Assembly (NCBI GenBank): GCA_027492795.1
Contig: JAPUEB010000012.1
Coordinates: 1-64,000, forward strand
DNA: 64,000 nt
From: Chryseobacterium sp.
GTDB taxonomy: Bacteria; Bacteroidota; Bacteroidia; Flavobacteriales; Weeksellaceae
Direction of reading: 5' to 3'
Shown here: piece after piece, positions 36,238 through 45,042 of the stretch
Layout of the letters: each line of letters starts with the position of its first letter
Numbering within the stretch: position 1 is the first letter of the stretch
The notes under the pieces: generated by a model
What the model was told of the DNA's origin: nothing
The model's database searches: none
The model's input: only the letters and a program-made list of their open reading frames with translations
Made by a program: the position numbers and the translations under genes

Positions 36238-37488
36238 CTACAGTTCACCACCGTGATTATCCAATTGTCCTTCCCATTTTGAAACTGCGGAAGTTGCCAA
36301 AGCATTCCCTAGAACGTTCGTCATACTTCTTCCCATATCGCAAAAATGGTCGATTGGTAGAATAAGCGCAATTCCTTCCGGCGGAATTCCGAACATGGCG
36401 CAAGTTGCCACGATAATTACCAAACTTGCACGTGGAACTCCTGCAATTCCTTTGGAAGTAAGCATCAAAACCAAAAGCATGATAACTTGCTGTCCAATCG
36501 ACATTTCGATGCCGTAAATTTGTGCGATAAAAATCGATGCGAAGGTCATATACATCATACTTCCATCCAAATTGAAGGAATATCCTAAAGGTAAAATAAA
36601 GGAAACAATTCGGTTGTTACAGCCAAAACGCTCCAATTCTTCCACCAATTTTGGAAAAACCGCTTCGGAACTCGTGGTGGAAAATGCGATGAGTAGAGGT
36701 TCTTTTATCCTTCTGAAAAGCTCGAAAAGTCGTTTTCCTAAAATCATGTAGCCTACCAAACATAAAATCAACCATAAAACCGCCAACGCAAAGAAGAAAT
36801 CCCTTAAATAAACTGCGTAAACCGTGAAAATTTCAAAACCTTTTGTAGCCACAATTGCTGCGATTGCACCAAAAACTCCCATTGGAGCGAGCCACATGAT
36901 GTAACCTACCATTTTCAAAATTGCGTGGGCGCAAACATCCAAGGCTTTTACAATCGGTTTCGTGTATTGTTCTCCCATATTGGCAAGCGCAACTCCGAAC
37001 ATTACGGAAAAAACTACTATTTGAAGGACTTCATTGGTAGCAAAAGCCTCGAACAAGGATTTTGGAACGACGTGTTTCACAAAATCTTCCAAGGAAAAAC
37101 CTTTGGTATTGTCCATAATTTCTTTTGCGGAAGAAGTGTCGGTAAGGTCGAGTTTGGTAACGTGTCCCGGTTCCAGCCAGTTCACGAATAAAAGACCTAT
37201 AACCAATGAAACTAAAGATGCCGTGATGAACCACAACATGGCTTTTGTTCCTACCCTTCCAATCATACTCATATCGCTCATTTTTGCAATTCCCACTACC
37301 AAAGTGGTGAAAACAAGTGGCGCAATAATCATCTGCACCAAACGGATGAAAATAGTACCTAAAAGTTTGATGTTTTTTGAAAATCCTTCTGCGTTTTCAG
37401 GATATTGGAAGTGAACTAATGCACCTGCAGCAACACCCAGCAAAAGCGCGATGATGATGGCGATAAAGAGTTTGTTTTGTCCTTTCAT
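36238..37488 (-). CDS. dicarboxylate/amino acid:cation symporter (DAACS family)
   Basis: A 416-aa inner-membrane transporter of the GltP/DctA type, importing glutamate/aspartate or C4-dicarboxylates with Na+ or H+. Family motifs are clear: AFSTTSSEAVFP (the serine-rich re-entrant hairpin 1), FILPLGYSFNLDGSMMY and LTSKGIAGVPRAS (hairpin 2), and IDHFCDMGRSMTNVLGN near the substrate site. The start at the ATG of MKGQNKL (37488) is preferred; the longer frame passes through a repeat. Substrate preference cannot be told from sequence alone. Confidence 0.9.
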   Translation of the reverse strand: MKGQNKLFIAIIIALLLGVAAGALVHFQYPENAEGFSKNIKLLGTIFIRLVQMIIAPLVFTTLVVGIAKMSDMSMIGRVGTKAMLWFITASLVSLVIGLLFVNWLEPGHVTKLDLTDTSSAKEIMDNTKGFSLEDFVKHVVPKSLFEAFATNEVLQIVVFSVMFGVALANMGEQYTKPIVKALDVCAHAILKMVGYIMWLAPMGVFGAIAAIVATKGFEIFTVYAVYLRDFFFALAVLWLILCLVGYMILGKRLFELFRRIKEPLLIAFSTTSSEAVFPKLVEELERFGCNNRIVSFILPLGYSFNLDGSMMYMTFASIFIAQIYGIEMSIGQQVIMLLVLMLTSKGIAGVPRASLVIIVATCAMFGIPPEGIALILPIDHFCDMGRSMTNVLGNALATSAVSKWEGQLDNHGGEL

Positions 37489-38040
37489 AGGTATTCTATT
37501 TTTTTTAAGTTCTTTTGTCTTGAAACAAAAGAACCAAAAATTCAAGACTTGGATTTTTTTGCTAAAAATTTTGAAAGCTTCCTAAAATTTCCAAACTCGG
37601 GCGGGAACTTGATTTTGATTCTAACAAGATTTTTGCCGCCACTCAAACAGTGGAAATTTTTTAACGGAACCTTTCAAAATTTTCTTAACGCAAAAAACTC
37701 CGAAGTCAAAATTGGCACTTCTGAATCTAGCATTTTCAATGTTGTACAAATATATGTTTTTTTGCGAAATGTTGTTGTGATGACGAATCTCGGACAAGCG
37801 ATGGTAACGGAAATCCTGTCATTGCGATGCAGAAAGCTTTCTACGGATTGCTTCACTTCGTTCGCAATGACAGATTGCAGTGGACAGCGCGGTACCGATG
37901 AAAATTTTCTTTGAACTAAAAATGGTGAAAATTTTCATCGGGATGGCCCATAAAAAATATAATGACTGATTGTGAATAACTTCCTGCCATTTTAACGAAA
38001 TTTTAGCCTTTTTTAAGAGTTTTGGTATAGATTTTATTAG
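37489..38040. repeat. repeat-rich intergenic region
   Basis: No credible gene. The DNA from about 37510 to 37700 (CTTGAAACAAAAGAACCAAA and beyond) has the look of intergenic repetitive DNA seen in flavobacteria; the frames through it are accidental. A second element with inverted TGTCATTGCGA / TCGCAATGACA ends is at 37815-37873. ATG-started frames here lack coding character. Confidence 0.45.
37815..37873. repeat. GTCATTGCGA-type palindromic repeat
   Basis: Termini TGTCATTGCGA and TCGCAATGACA are perfect inverted copies; the inside holds GGATTGCTTCACTTCGTT. This repeat type is widespread in unrelated bacteria. A half copy is at 52157-52190. Confidence 0.7.
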
Positions 38041-38048
38041 TAAATTTG
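38041..38048 (+). promoter_or_regulatory. TAAATTTG -7 element (TTTG at -33) for the BON gene
   Basis: TAnnTTTG 41 nt before the ATG, with TTTG at 38021-38024 as the -33 element. Confidence 0.6.
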
Positions 38049-38088
38049 AGCAAATAAATTTTGTTAAAACATTAAATTAAATTACACT

Positions 38089-38571
38089 ATGAAAAAAACA
38101 TTCGCAATGGCTGCTTTGGCGCTTGCCGTGTCTTTCGGATCTGTTTCTTGTAAAAAGAAAGTTTCTGATGCTGATCTTACTACTAAAGCTACAACTGTAG
38201 TTGCTGCTTATCCTGGAACTTCTGTGGAAGTGAAAGAAGGTACAGCTCATTTGAGCGGAGTTTTCGCTTCTGATGCTGACAAAACCGCCGCTATTGAAGC
38301 TTTGAAAAAAGTGGAAGGCGTGAAAGATGTAATGGATATGGCTACCGTAACTCCTCCGGCTCCTGCTGTGGAAACTACTTCGGCTGTAGATCCTGCAATT
38401 CAGCAAAAAGTTGCTGATGCTGTGAAAGATTTCCCATCTGTAAAAGTGGAAACTGTAAACGGCGAACTTACCCTTACTGGAAATGTTTCTCCGGAGCAAG
38501 CTAGAAAAATTAAGCAATCTGTAGATGCTTTGAAAGTTGGAAAAGTAAACTTCAACTACACTGTTAAATAA
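38089..38571 (+). CDS. lipoprotein with two BON domains
   Basis: A 160-aa lipoprotein (signal ending GSVSCKKK) with two BON domains separated by a Pro/Ala/Thr-rich linker (TPPAPAVETTSA). Each domain has the typical helix-strand pattern, for example VKEGTAHLSGVFASDADKTA and VNGELTLTGNVSPEQARK. BON domains bind phospholipid or other envelope components, as in OsmY. It shares strand, promoter and terminator with the next gene (27 nt gap). Confidence 0.85.
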   Translation: MKKTFAMAALALAVSFGSVSCKKKVSDADLTTKATTVVAAYPGTSVEVKEGTAHLSGVFASDADKTAAIEALKKVEGVKDVMDMATVTPPAPAVETTSAVDPAIQQKVADAVKDFPSVKVETVNGELTLTGNVSPEQARKIKQSVDALKVGKVNFNYTVK

Positions 38572-38598
38572 TTAACAATTAATAATTAAGAAATAATA

Positions 38599-39018
38599 AT
38601 GAGCGCATTACAAGATAAATATGCAAGCGTAATTTCTGCGGCACAGTCTGCAGGAGTTGCAGATTTGAGAGTTCAGGAGCAGGACGGAATTCTTTATGTT
38701 TCCGGTTCTACTACTTCTAACGCTGCAAAAGATGCAGTTTGGAACGCACTTGGAGCTATTGATTCTACTTATTCTGCTTCGGATATCAATATTGATGTTC
38801 AGGTGGCAGGTTTAGCTTCAGGTTCTTCTCTTACTGTTGCTACTGAGGAAGGTAATCTAAACATCCGTCAAGAGCCATCTACAGAAGCTGCAATCGTAGG
38901 AAAAGCCGGAAAAGGCGAAACGGTAACTTTGGTGGAGCAATCTTCTGACGACTGGTGGAAGGTAAGAACTGCCGATGGTGAGGAAGGATATGCTTATTCA
39001 AGATATCTTAGAGCGTAA
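38599..39018 (+). CDS. BON-like plus SH3b domain protein
   Basis: A 139-aa protein. The N-terminal ~75 residues have a BON-like fold (VQEQDGILYVSGSTTSNAAKDAVWNAL). The C-terminal ~60 residues form a bacterial SH3 domain (NIRQEPSTEAAIVGKAGKGE, then WWKVRTADGEEGYAYSRYL), which commonly binds peptidoglycan. No signal peptide is evident, so its location is unclear: it may be cytosolic or exported by another route. Co-transcribed with the two-BON lipoprotein, suggesting they act together on the envelope. Confidence 0.75.
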   Translation: MSALQDKYASVISAAQSAGVADLRVQEQDGILYVSGSTTSNAAKDAVWNALGAIDSTYSASDINIDVQVAGLASGSSLTVATEEGNLNIRQEPSTEAAIVGKAGKGETVTLVEQSSDDWWKVRTADGEEGYAYSRYLRA

Positions 39019-39040
39019 TTTCTCTGAAAATAATAATGGA

Positions 39041-39066
39041 ATCCCCGAGAAATCGGGGATTTTTTA
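39041..39066 (+). terminator. terminator after the BON/SH3 operon
   Basis: Perfect stem ATCCCCGA / TCGGGGAT with a GAAA loop and a T run. Confidence 0.9.
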
Positions 39067-39129
39067 TTTTCTTGAATTGAAACATAACCGAAAACATATA
39101 TGATATAGTTCAATATGAGCGTTTTTTTT

Positions 39130-39169
39130 GCCACGAATGCACGAATGAATCTATTCGTGCATTCGTGGC
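39130..39169. repeat. dispersed palindromic repeat, copy 2
   Basis: Perfect 17-bp inverted repeat GCCACGAATGCACGAAT / ATTCGTGCATTCGTGGC with a six-base loop, flanked by T runs. Homologous to the copy at 6189-6228. Confidence 0.85.
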
Positions 39170-39274
39170 ATTTTCTTTAATAATTTTTTTGGTGTATTTT
39201 ATATTTGTTGTTCGGTATTACAAACAATAATTTCAAAAAATTGAAATTATTTATGTGAAAACATTCTGCTACAA

Positions 39275-39889
39275 TCAAATCTCCACGATTGTTCTGAAAG
39301 TAAGATTAATTCTTGAAGTTAAAACCTTTTTTGTAGGTGGCAAACGATGGAGCCAAAAGCTTTGTGTTTCATCTTTCATCACAAGCAAACTTCCGTTTTC
39401 AAGAACAATTTCTACTTTTTCTTTGGTGAATTTATGCTTGAACGAAAATTTTCTTTCAGCGCCAAAAGTAAGTGATGCGATTGCGCCGTTTTTCTTTAAA
39501 TCTTTTTCGCCGTCGCTGTGATATGCCATTCCTTCGCTGCCGTCATGATAGAGGTTGAGCAAACAGGAATTGTAGGTTTCGTCGGTTAATTCCTCACATT
39601 TTTTCTTTAATGCTAAAAGTTTCGGCGTAAAAATTTCGGCGCGTTTTGTTCTTCCGGAATACGAATATTCAAAAGGGGTTTCGCCAAACCAAGCTACTTT
39701 ACGCTTCGTTTCAATCAACTTTCCAAAAATTACCGCTTCATCGCTTTTCCATGGAATTTCTTTTAATAAATGATGAAAATATTCTTGCGATTCTTCTTGT
39801 GCAAATACTTTTCCGTAATAGTTTACCGTTCCGTCTTTTGGAAGAAGATTTTTGTGGGAATCAAATACGTCGTCGAATAGGTTTTGCAT
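39275..39889 (-). CDS. AlkB-like 2-oxoglutarate/Fe(II)-dependent dioxygenase
   Basis: A 204-aa protein with the jelly-roll dioxygenase core. Iron ligands are the H-x-D of GMAYHSDGE and a distal His in SFWLHRLPPT. The Arg pair in SRINLTFR binds 2-oxoglutarate. LTFGAERKFSFKHK matches the AlkB/ALKBH2 type. It directly reverses 1-methyladenine and 3-methylcytosine in DNA. The ATG at 39889 is preferred over a TTG at 39895. Confidence 0.9.
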   Translation of the reverse strand: MQNLFDDVFDSHKNLLPKDGTVNYYGKVFAQEESQEYFHHLLKEIPWKSDEAVIFGKLIETKRKVAWFGETPFEYSYSGRTKRAEIFTPKLLALKKKCEELTDETYNSCLLNLYHDGSEGMAYHSDGEKDLKKNGAIASLTFGAERKFSFKHKFTKEKVEIVLENGSLLVMKDETQSFWLHRLPPTKKVLTSRINLTFRTIVEI

Positions 39890-39895
39890 TTTCAA

Positions 39896-40206
39896 AAATA
39901 AAAAATTGTTATTATGGATTTGTAATTTATAAAATAAATTTTGGCTAAAGCCAAACAGAAAATTCCAATAAAAAAACGGGCTAAAGCCCGTTCCTATTAT
40001 GAATATCTGTTAAATGTAATTGCTTAATTTTTAATATTCGCAATTGCTAAAAAGCATACTTTTCACTGCGCTGAAGTAACATTAATTTACTGAAGTAGAT
40101 AATCAATAATTTCATCATGACAAGCATTGCACTTATTTTGGATGTAATTGATAATCAGAATTCAGTTTTATAACTATAGATAAATAACTAAGGATCTCAA
40201 AAAATT
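39896..40206. other. intergenic region with GGCTAAAGCC repeats
   Basis: AT-rich gap between alkB and pafA. It contains two neighbouring palindromes described at 39941-39998; no ORF is supported. Confidence 0.5.
39941..39998 (-). terminator. paired GGCTAAAGCC palindromes, terminator-like for pafA
   Basis: Two hairpins: TTTTGGCTAAAGCCAAA and ACGGGCTAAAGCCCGT. On the minus strand the second, GGGCTTTAGCCC, is followed by seven T, so it can terminate the pafA transcript although it lies 210 nt past the stop. The double palindrome looks like a known type of flavobacterial repeat. Confidence 0.6.
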
Positions 40207-41850
40207 TTACTTCTCCAAAACCTCTACAATCGGCTGTCCAATGTTTCCGCTTGGATTTTCAATTTTTAGAATTTGAGCCAACGTTGGCGCTATGTCGGTC
40301 ATATGATACGGTTTTGCGCTTTCGCCTTTTTTGATGTTTTTTCCCATGAAAATTAAAGGAATGTGTGCGTCATAGGAATTCCAAACGCTGTGTGTAGTTC
40401 CTTTTTTGGCGTAAGTTGGCAACATTCCGTCGTGGGAGATGATTTGGATATCGCCGCTTCTTTGCCAGTTGTAGCCGTTGATAATTCTGGTTTTTATAGG
40501 TTCCGGAATGGCGCTCTCTCCCACTTCTTTCAGGTCAACAGCATACAGAACTCGCGGATCTTTGTTGAGTTTATCAATCAAGTGGTTTTTGATGTCTTCC
40601 TCATCCAGATTTTTTTCTTTAATTAAATTTTGATTGAGATAAATCTGATAATTGTCGATTGCCCAAATCATTTTTTCGTTGGCATATTTGGCTTTCAAAT
40701 CTTCTTCTAAGTTTTTCTGCATCCCATCATCGAAAAATCCGGTTTGCATTTTGTTGGCCTGCATATAACCTTCAGCGTGCGCTCCGCCGTGATCTGCGGA
40801 AAGAAACACCAAATATTCGCCTTTCCCGATTTTCTGGTCCAACATTTTGAAAAATTCTTCCAAATCTTTATCCAATCTTAGGTAAGTATCCTGAATTTCA
40901 ACAGAATTTGGTCCGAAAGAGTGACCCACATAATCCGTAGAGGCAATATTGATGGCGAGAAAATCCGTTTCTGTGCCTCTTCCCATGTTGTAACCGTCGA
41001 TTGCGGCCTCGGCAACTTTTAACGTTAAAGTATTTCCGAAAGGTGTTGTACGGATAATCCCTTTTTTTGCAGCATAATCTGCAGCCAGATTTTGATACGG
41101 AAAAGTGGGCGTTTTTGCGCTTCCGAGAAGATGTTCCCAGCTTACATTATCTGCGGTGCTTTCTTTGTATTCTGAAATGGGTTTTATAGTATTCCAACCG
41201 TTGGCTACTAATTTTTCGCCCCAATTTTGAGCATTAAAATTTTTCAGCCATTGCGGAAGATCGTTCATATAGTAAGAACTTGTTACAAAATTTCCGGTGC
41301 CTTCATCAAACCAAAACGCACCTGTAGGATTATGACCTGCAGGAAGTATCGAAGCGCGATCCTTCAAAGAAACTCCCACCACTTTTGAGCGGAAATTGGT
41401 CGCCATTCCCAACTGGTCAGTAATCGTTGTACTCCAAAGCTGATGCGGCGAATGCGCCCCGATTTTTTCGGAAGAAGAACCCACTCCTTTCACATTTTTG
41501 TCGGTCGTACAATAAACATTTTCGCCGGTTGTGCGGTCTGTCCAGTCATTTCCTGCGATTCCGTGGATGGAAGGAACGGAACCAGTGTAAATGGAAGTGT
41601 GTCCTAAAGCTGTAACCGTAGGAATATAATCTATCATTACATTATTAAAATTATAACCTTCCTTCATCAATCTATTGAAACCGCCTTTTCCGTAATGCGC
41701 CTGATAACGGTACAGAAAATCCCAACGCATTTGATCTACCACGATTCCGACAACGAGTTTCGGGCGATCTACAGAACTGTTTTTACCTTTTTGGGCGTTG
41801 ATTGCTAATGAGAACAATGCAAATAATAACAGTGAAAACTTTTTGAACAT
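40207..41850 (-). CDS. pafA: alkaline phosphatase PafA
   Basis: A 547-aa exported phosphomonoesterase of the alkaline phosphatase superfamily. The signal peptide ends AINAQ. Active-site residues match PafA from Elizabethkingia meningoseptica with an offset of one: nucleophile T80 (PTVTALGHTS), N101 (GNDWTDR), K163 and R165 (SLKDR); the zinc ligands lie in IVVDQMRWD, ASTDYVGHSFGP and SADHGGAHAEG. PafA enzymes are expressed regardless of phosphate level and release phosphate from many monoesters. The promoter element is at 41872. Confidence 0.95.
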   Translation of the reverse strand: MFKKFSLLLFALFSLAINAQKGKNSSVDRPKLVVGIVVDQMRWDFLYRYQAHYGKGGFNRLMKEGYNFNNVMIDYIPTVTALGHTSIYTGSVPSIHGIAGNDWTDRTTGENVYCTTDKNVKGVGSSSEKIGAHSPHQLWSTTITDQLGMATNFRSKVVGVSLKDRASILPAGHNPTGAFWFDEGTGNFVTSSYYMNDLPQWLKNFNAQNWGEKLVANGWNTIKPISEYKESTADNVSWEHLLGSAKTPTFPYQNLAADYAAKKGIIRTTPFGNTLTLKVAEAAIDGYNMGRGTETDFLAINIASTDYVGHSFGPNSVEIQDTYLRLDKDLEEFFKMLDQKIGKGEYLVFLSADHGGAHAEGYMQANKMQTGFFDDGMQKNLEEDLKAKYANEKMIWAIDNYQIYLNQNLIKEKNLDEEDIKNHLIDKLNKDPRVLYAVDLKEVGESAIPEPIKTRIINGYNWQRSGDIQIISHDGMLPTYAKKGTTHSVWNSYDAHIPLIFMGKNIKKGESAKPYHMTDIAPTLAQILKIENPSGNIGQPIVEVLEK

Positions 41851-41871
41851 TTCAGAAAAATTATATTACCG

Positions 41872-41879
41872 CAAAAGTA
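41872..41879 (-). promoter_or_regulatory. TACTTTTG -7 element for pafA
   Basis: Minus-strand TAnnTTTG, 21 nt before the pafA ATG. Confidence 0.55.
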
Positions 41880-41942
41880 TAATATTTTAATAATCTTTGA
41901 AGTTAAAATTGCTTAATTTTAAAAAATCAAATCACTTAAAGT

Positions 41943-42911
41943 ATGCAAAAAATTATTGTTCTGTTTTGTGTGTCAATCTTGCTCTTTTCCTGTAAAAAAG
42001 CCATCAAAAACTCGGACGAAAAAGTGGTGGACGAAGTTTCAAATGTTTCGCCCGACTCTTTAAATCAAAATAAAAGTATGGGAAACGGAAATTTATCCAT
42101 CAAAAACAAAGAAGATATTTTGGGATTTTGGGTGGGTTATTTTGAAAATGCTGATGAAAATAAATGGGATAAAATGGTGGAAGCCGACGAAAGCCTTTCT
42201 TGGACGCGAGAAAATAAAATCAATATTTCAATAGACGAAATTGATGTGAAAAATGTAGTGGGACATTCCGTGGTTGCGGGAAACAACCGCCCTTTTAAAG
42301 GAACTTTGAAGGAAGAAAATGATAGATTTTCTTTTGAACTTTCGGAACCTGGAACCGATAAATACGACGGAAAATTCACCTTTGAAATCAAGAAAAATGA
42401 TACTTTGTTGATTGGGACTTGGAACGCTTTCAAAAAAATTGAAATCCCGAAAAGGAAATATGAACTCCAAAAAAAGATTTTCAAATACAATCCGGAGCAA
42501 ATGCTAACGAGATTTGATGCGAGAAGATATGGAGATTGGGGAAAATCTAAAAAGCAAAAATCTATTGACGAAGGTGAAATTGATGCATACGGAGATTATT
42601 ATCAGGAATTTTCTTCTGCCACCGAGAAAATTTATGAAATCAACGCTTCCAACAAACTTTTGAAAAAAGAAGATGTTGAAAATCTGAAAAAAGGCGATTT
42701 GCTCATCATACGAAACACGATTTACGCAAGACACGGATATTCCTTCAAAAATCGCCCGCTGCGCGTTTTCTTCGATGCCCAAAAATGGTATATTCCGGTT
42801 CATACCGACATTAAAAGTGATTTGACGGAAACTGAAAAGAAAAACATTCAACTCCTGCTGAAATATGAAAAAAATGCCAAAGAATATTACGATACTTTTG
42901 GTCGCGGTTAG
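41943..42911 (+). CDS. lipoprotein with C-terminal YARHG domain
   Basis: A 322-aa lipoprotein (ILLFSC). The middle part has a beta-rich region (GFWVGYFENADENKWDKMVE, and later GTWNAFKKIEIPKRKYEL). The C-terminal ~75 residues are a YARHG domain: IIRNTIYARHGYSFKNRPLRVFF, then WYIPVHTD. YARHG is an extracellular domain thought to act in peptidoglycan or surface contexts. Its 3' end overlaps the next gene by 47 nt, so translation is coupled to a VanX-like peptidase. Confidence 0.82.
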   Translation: MQKIIVLFCVSILLFSCKKAIKNSDEKVVDEVSNVSPDSLNQNKSMGNGNLSIKNKEDILGFWVGYFENADENKWDKMVEADESLSWTRENKINISIDEIDVKNVVGHSVVAGNNRPFKGTLKEENDRFSFELSEPGTDKYDGKFTFEIKKNDTLLIGTWNAFKKIEIPKRKYELQKKIFKYNPEQMLTRFDARRYGDWGKSKKQKSIDEGEIDAYGDYYQEFSSATEKIYEINASNKLLKKEDVENLKKGDLLIIRNTIYARHGYSFKNRPLRVFFDAQKWYIPVHTDIKSDLTETEKKNIQLLLKYEKNAKEYYDTFGRG

Positions 42912-43572
42912 TTTTTTAATCTCTTGTAAGTTCGACAAACAAAAGGAAAACTCGAAAAACACCCAGAAAGCGGAATCTTCAGTATTAAGTAAAATTTATT
43001 CTGAAAATTTGGTTCAAAAAGATTCTTTGACGAATGATTTTGTTCAAATAAATTTTAAAGAATCCGGATTTGTGGAAAAAATGGTGTATGCAACTCAGGA
43101 CAATTTCACGAAGGAAAAAATTTATCCTTGCGCCGAATGTTTTTTGAGGAAAGAAGTTGCAGAAGCCTTGCAAAAAGCCAAAGAAAAAGCGGAAAAACAA
43201 AATCTGAAAATCGTTATTTTCGATTGTTACCGACCGATTTCTTTGCAGAAAAAAATGTTTGACATCGTGAAAAATCCAGATTATGTTGCAGACCCGAAGA
43301 AAATTTCAAAACATAATCGCGGTGCTGCCGTTGATGTGAGTTTGGCAAATTTTGAAGGAAAATTGCTGAATATGGGAACTGATTTTGATGATTTTTCGGA
43401 AGCTGCACATTACGCAAACACCGCATTCAAAAGTGAAGAGCGAAAAAACCGAAAAATTTTGCGCGACTTAATGGTGGAATCCGGATTTGTTCCTTACGAT
43501 AAAGAATGGTGGCATTTTAATTTTAAAAATACAGATTTTCCAGCTTCGGATTTCGTGTGGAAGTGTAAATAA
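42865..43572 (+). CDS. M15 family D-Ala-D-Ala dipeptidase-like lipoprotein
   Basis: A 235-aa lipoprotein (SFLISC) with the VanX/DdpX metallopeptidase core. Zinc ligands: H and D in SKHNRGAAVDVSL, H in EWWHFNF, with the catalytic E of EWW. Also FDCYRPISLQ, the family's substrate Arg region. The expected reaction is D-Ala-D-Ala dipeptide hydrolysis, and its export suggests recycling of cell-wall dipeptides. The start overlaps the upstream gene; an ATG at 42874 is an alternative. No vanH/vanA-type genes are nearby, so resistance is not implied. Confidence 0.88.
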   Translation: MKKMPKNITILLVAVSFLISCKFDKQKENSKNTQKAESSVLSKIYSENLVQKDSLTNDFVQINFKESGFVEKMVYATQDNFTKEKIYPCAECFLRKEVAEALQKAKEKAEKQNLKIVIFDCYRPISLQKKMFDIVKNPDYVADPKKISKHNRGAAVDVSLANFEGKLLNMGTDFDDFSEAAHYANTAFKSEERKNRKILRDLMVESGFVPYDKEWWHFNFKNTDFPASDFVWKCK

Positions 43573-43574
43573 AT

Positions 43575-44228
43575 ATGAAATTTTCTGCAAAATTTTGGTT
43601 TCATTTTTTGGTGTATCTCGCTTTGGCGTTTTTCACGTATTTAATGATCCTCATTACGTTGCAGTACATCCCGATCGATTTCGGCGTGGCTTTTTTGGTA
43701 ACGAAAGAAAGGGAAATTCAACTTCCACACTATCAAATTTCATTTTTTACACACGTTTATACAAGTATTTTTGTTTTGATTTTCGGAGCGTTTCAGTTTT
43801 CAAAAATTTTAAGAAAAAAATTTCCAAAACTTCATGAAAACTTCGGTAAAATCTATATTTTTTTGATTCTATTTTTTTCCGCACCTTCCGGATTTGTAAT
43901 CGGGGTTTACGGAAACGGCGGAATTTCTTCGCAAGTTTCTTTCTGTATTTTGGCGGTTCTTTGGTTCTATTTTACGCTTAAAGCCTATTTAAAAATCAGG
44001 AAAAAAGATTTCGTTTCGCACCGAAATTTTATGATTTTAAGTTATGCTTTAACGCTTTCTGCGATTTCCTTACGACTATTCAAATGGATTATTTCAAACA
44101 CTTTGCAACTTCCTCCTATGGATACTTATCGAATTGTATCTTGGTTGGGATGGATTTTTAATTTGGCGATTGCAGGAATCATTATATTTTCAAAAAAAAG
44201 AAAAATATTCCTAAACAAAAAACTTTAA
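43575..44228 (+). CDS. DUF2306 family membrane protein
   Basis: A 217-aa protein with about six membrane helices, including SFFTHVYTSIFVLIFGAFQF and SHRNFMILSYALTLSAISLRLFKW. The conserved His/Arg positions between helices (LHENFGKIYIF) are typical of DUF2306, a family with features reminiscent of haem- or quinone-binding membrane proteins but no proven role. It begins 2 nt after the peptidase stop, making a three-gene operon (YARHG lipoprotein, VanX-like, DUF2306). Confidence 0.78.
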   Translation: MKFSAKFWFHFLVYLALAFFTYLMILITLQYIPIDFGVAFLVTKEREIQLPHYQISFFTHVYTSIFVLIFGAFQFSKILRKKFPKLHENFGKIYIFLILFFSAPSGFVIGVYGNGGISSQVSFCILAVLWFYFTLKAYLKIRKKDFVSHRNFMILSYALTLSAISLRLFKWIISNTLQLPPMDTYRIVSWLGWIFNLAIAGIIIFSKKRKIFLNKKL

Positions 44229-44300
44229 GCGATTTTAAACACTGAAAGGTTATATGACTGATGTGTAAATTAAATTTAAATTGGAAGTTGCCATCAATCG

Positions 44301-44323
44301 AAAAATCCCCTATAATTAGGGGA
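44301..44323 (-). terminator. terminator after the 44410 gene
   Basis: Stem TCCCCTA / TAGGGGA with a four-base loop and five T on the minus strand. Confidence 0.7.
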
Positions 44324-44409
44324 CTCACATGGTTATTAGCTTTCACCTTGAAGTGAAAAAATATGGATGGATGGATTGGTTTCTATAATTCCATTTTTAG
44401 TTGATCATA

Positions 44410-45042
44410 TCAAACTGAAATATGTTTAGGGTTTTTAAAATCATTAAATTTTTCCTCAATACTTTTTAATTCAGATCTTAGTATGCTTGTTAGCCAGTTA
44501 ATTTCAGTTTTAATTCTTCCTTTTTCCGAATCTGAAATATCTAAAGGAGAATTAATGGCCAAATATATGGAAAGGTCGCTGCAAAGTTCATCCAAATCTT
44601 CATTAGTAATACCATAAAGCGTTAGTGAATTAATTATTGGAGTAAGTTCATCCAGAATTTGATTAATTTTTATTACAACTTCATTATCCCGAAGTTTCAT
44701 GATTTCAGAAAAAGTGAAACTGAAATTTTCCTTCATAGCTGAATCATTAACGTGCATAGCGTAAACTTTCGCCTTTTTCGCAATTGTTGTTGCGGTTTTA
44801 GCCAATTGTCTTTTATCGTTCAATTTTAAATTTTCATTATCTGATTGACGGTTAATGCCTAACTTATCCCTATGATCGTTTATGGATTCAACTATGCTTG
44901 AAATATGATTCAAAGAGTTTGAGAAATTTTCATTTTCTCTCCACTTATTTTGGTTTTGATACATAAAGAGAAGCTTTCTTTCTGCTGAATTTAAGAAGAA
45001 GAGATCGGCTATTTTCATTAGGATGAGGTTTATAGTTTTCAT
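44410..45042 (-). CDS. helical protein of unknown function
   Basis: A 210-aa, almost wholly helical, soluble protein. The pattern LAKTATTIAKKAKVYAMHVND followed later by MKLRDNEVVIKINQILDE and LYGITNEDLDELCSDLSIYL recalls a common Bacteroidetes family of ~200-aa hypothetical proteins in which RDxE and YGIT motifs recur. No catalytic motif, signal peptide or membrane helix is seen. It stands alone with its own terminator. Function unknown. Confidence 0.6.
   Translation of the reverse strand: MKTINLILMKIADLFFLNSAERKLLFMYQNQNKWRENENFSNSLNHISSIVESINDHRDKLGINRQSDNENLKLNDKRQLAKTATTIAKKAKVYAMHVNDSAMKENFSFTFSEIMKLRDNEVVIKINQILDELTPIINSLTLYGITNEDLDELCSDLSIYLAINSPLDISDSEKGRIKTEINWLTSILRSELKSIEEKFNDFKNPKHISV

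Noticed and set aside
37477-37914. 145-aa protein
   Set aside because: It runs through the symporter start, repetitive DNA and the GTCATTGCGA repeat; no coding signature, no start signals.
42865-43572. Vancomycin resistance gene vanX
   Set aside because: Only the dipeptidase-like gene is present, with a lipoprotein signal; no vanH/vanA partners or regulators are nearby.
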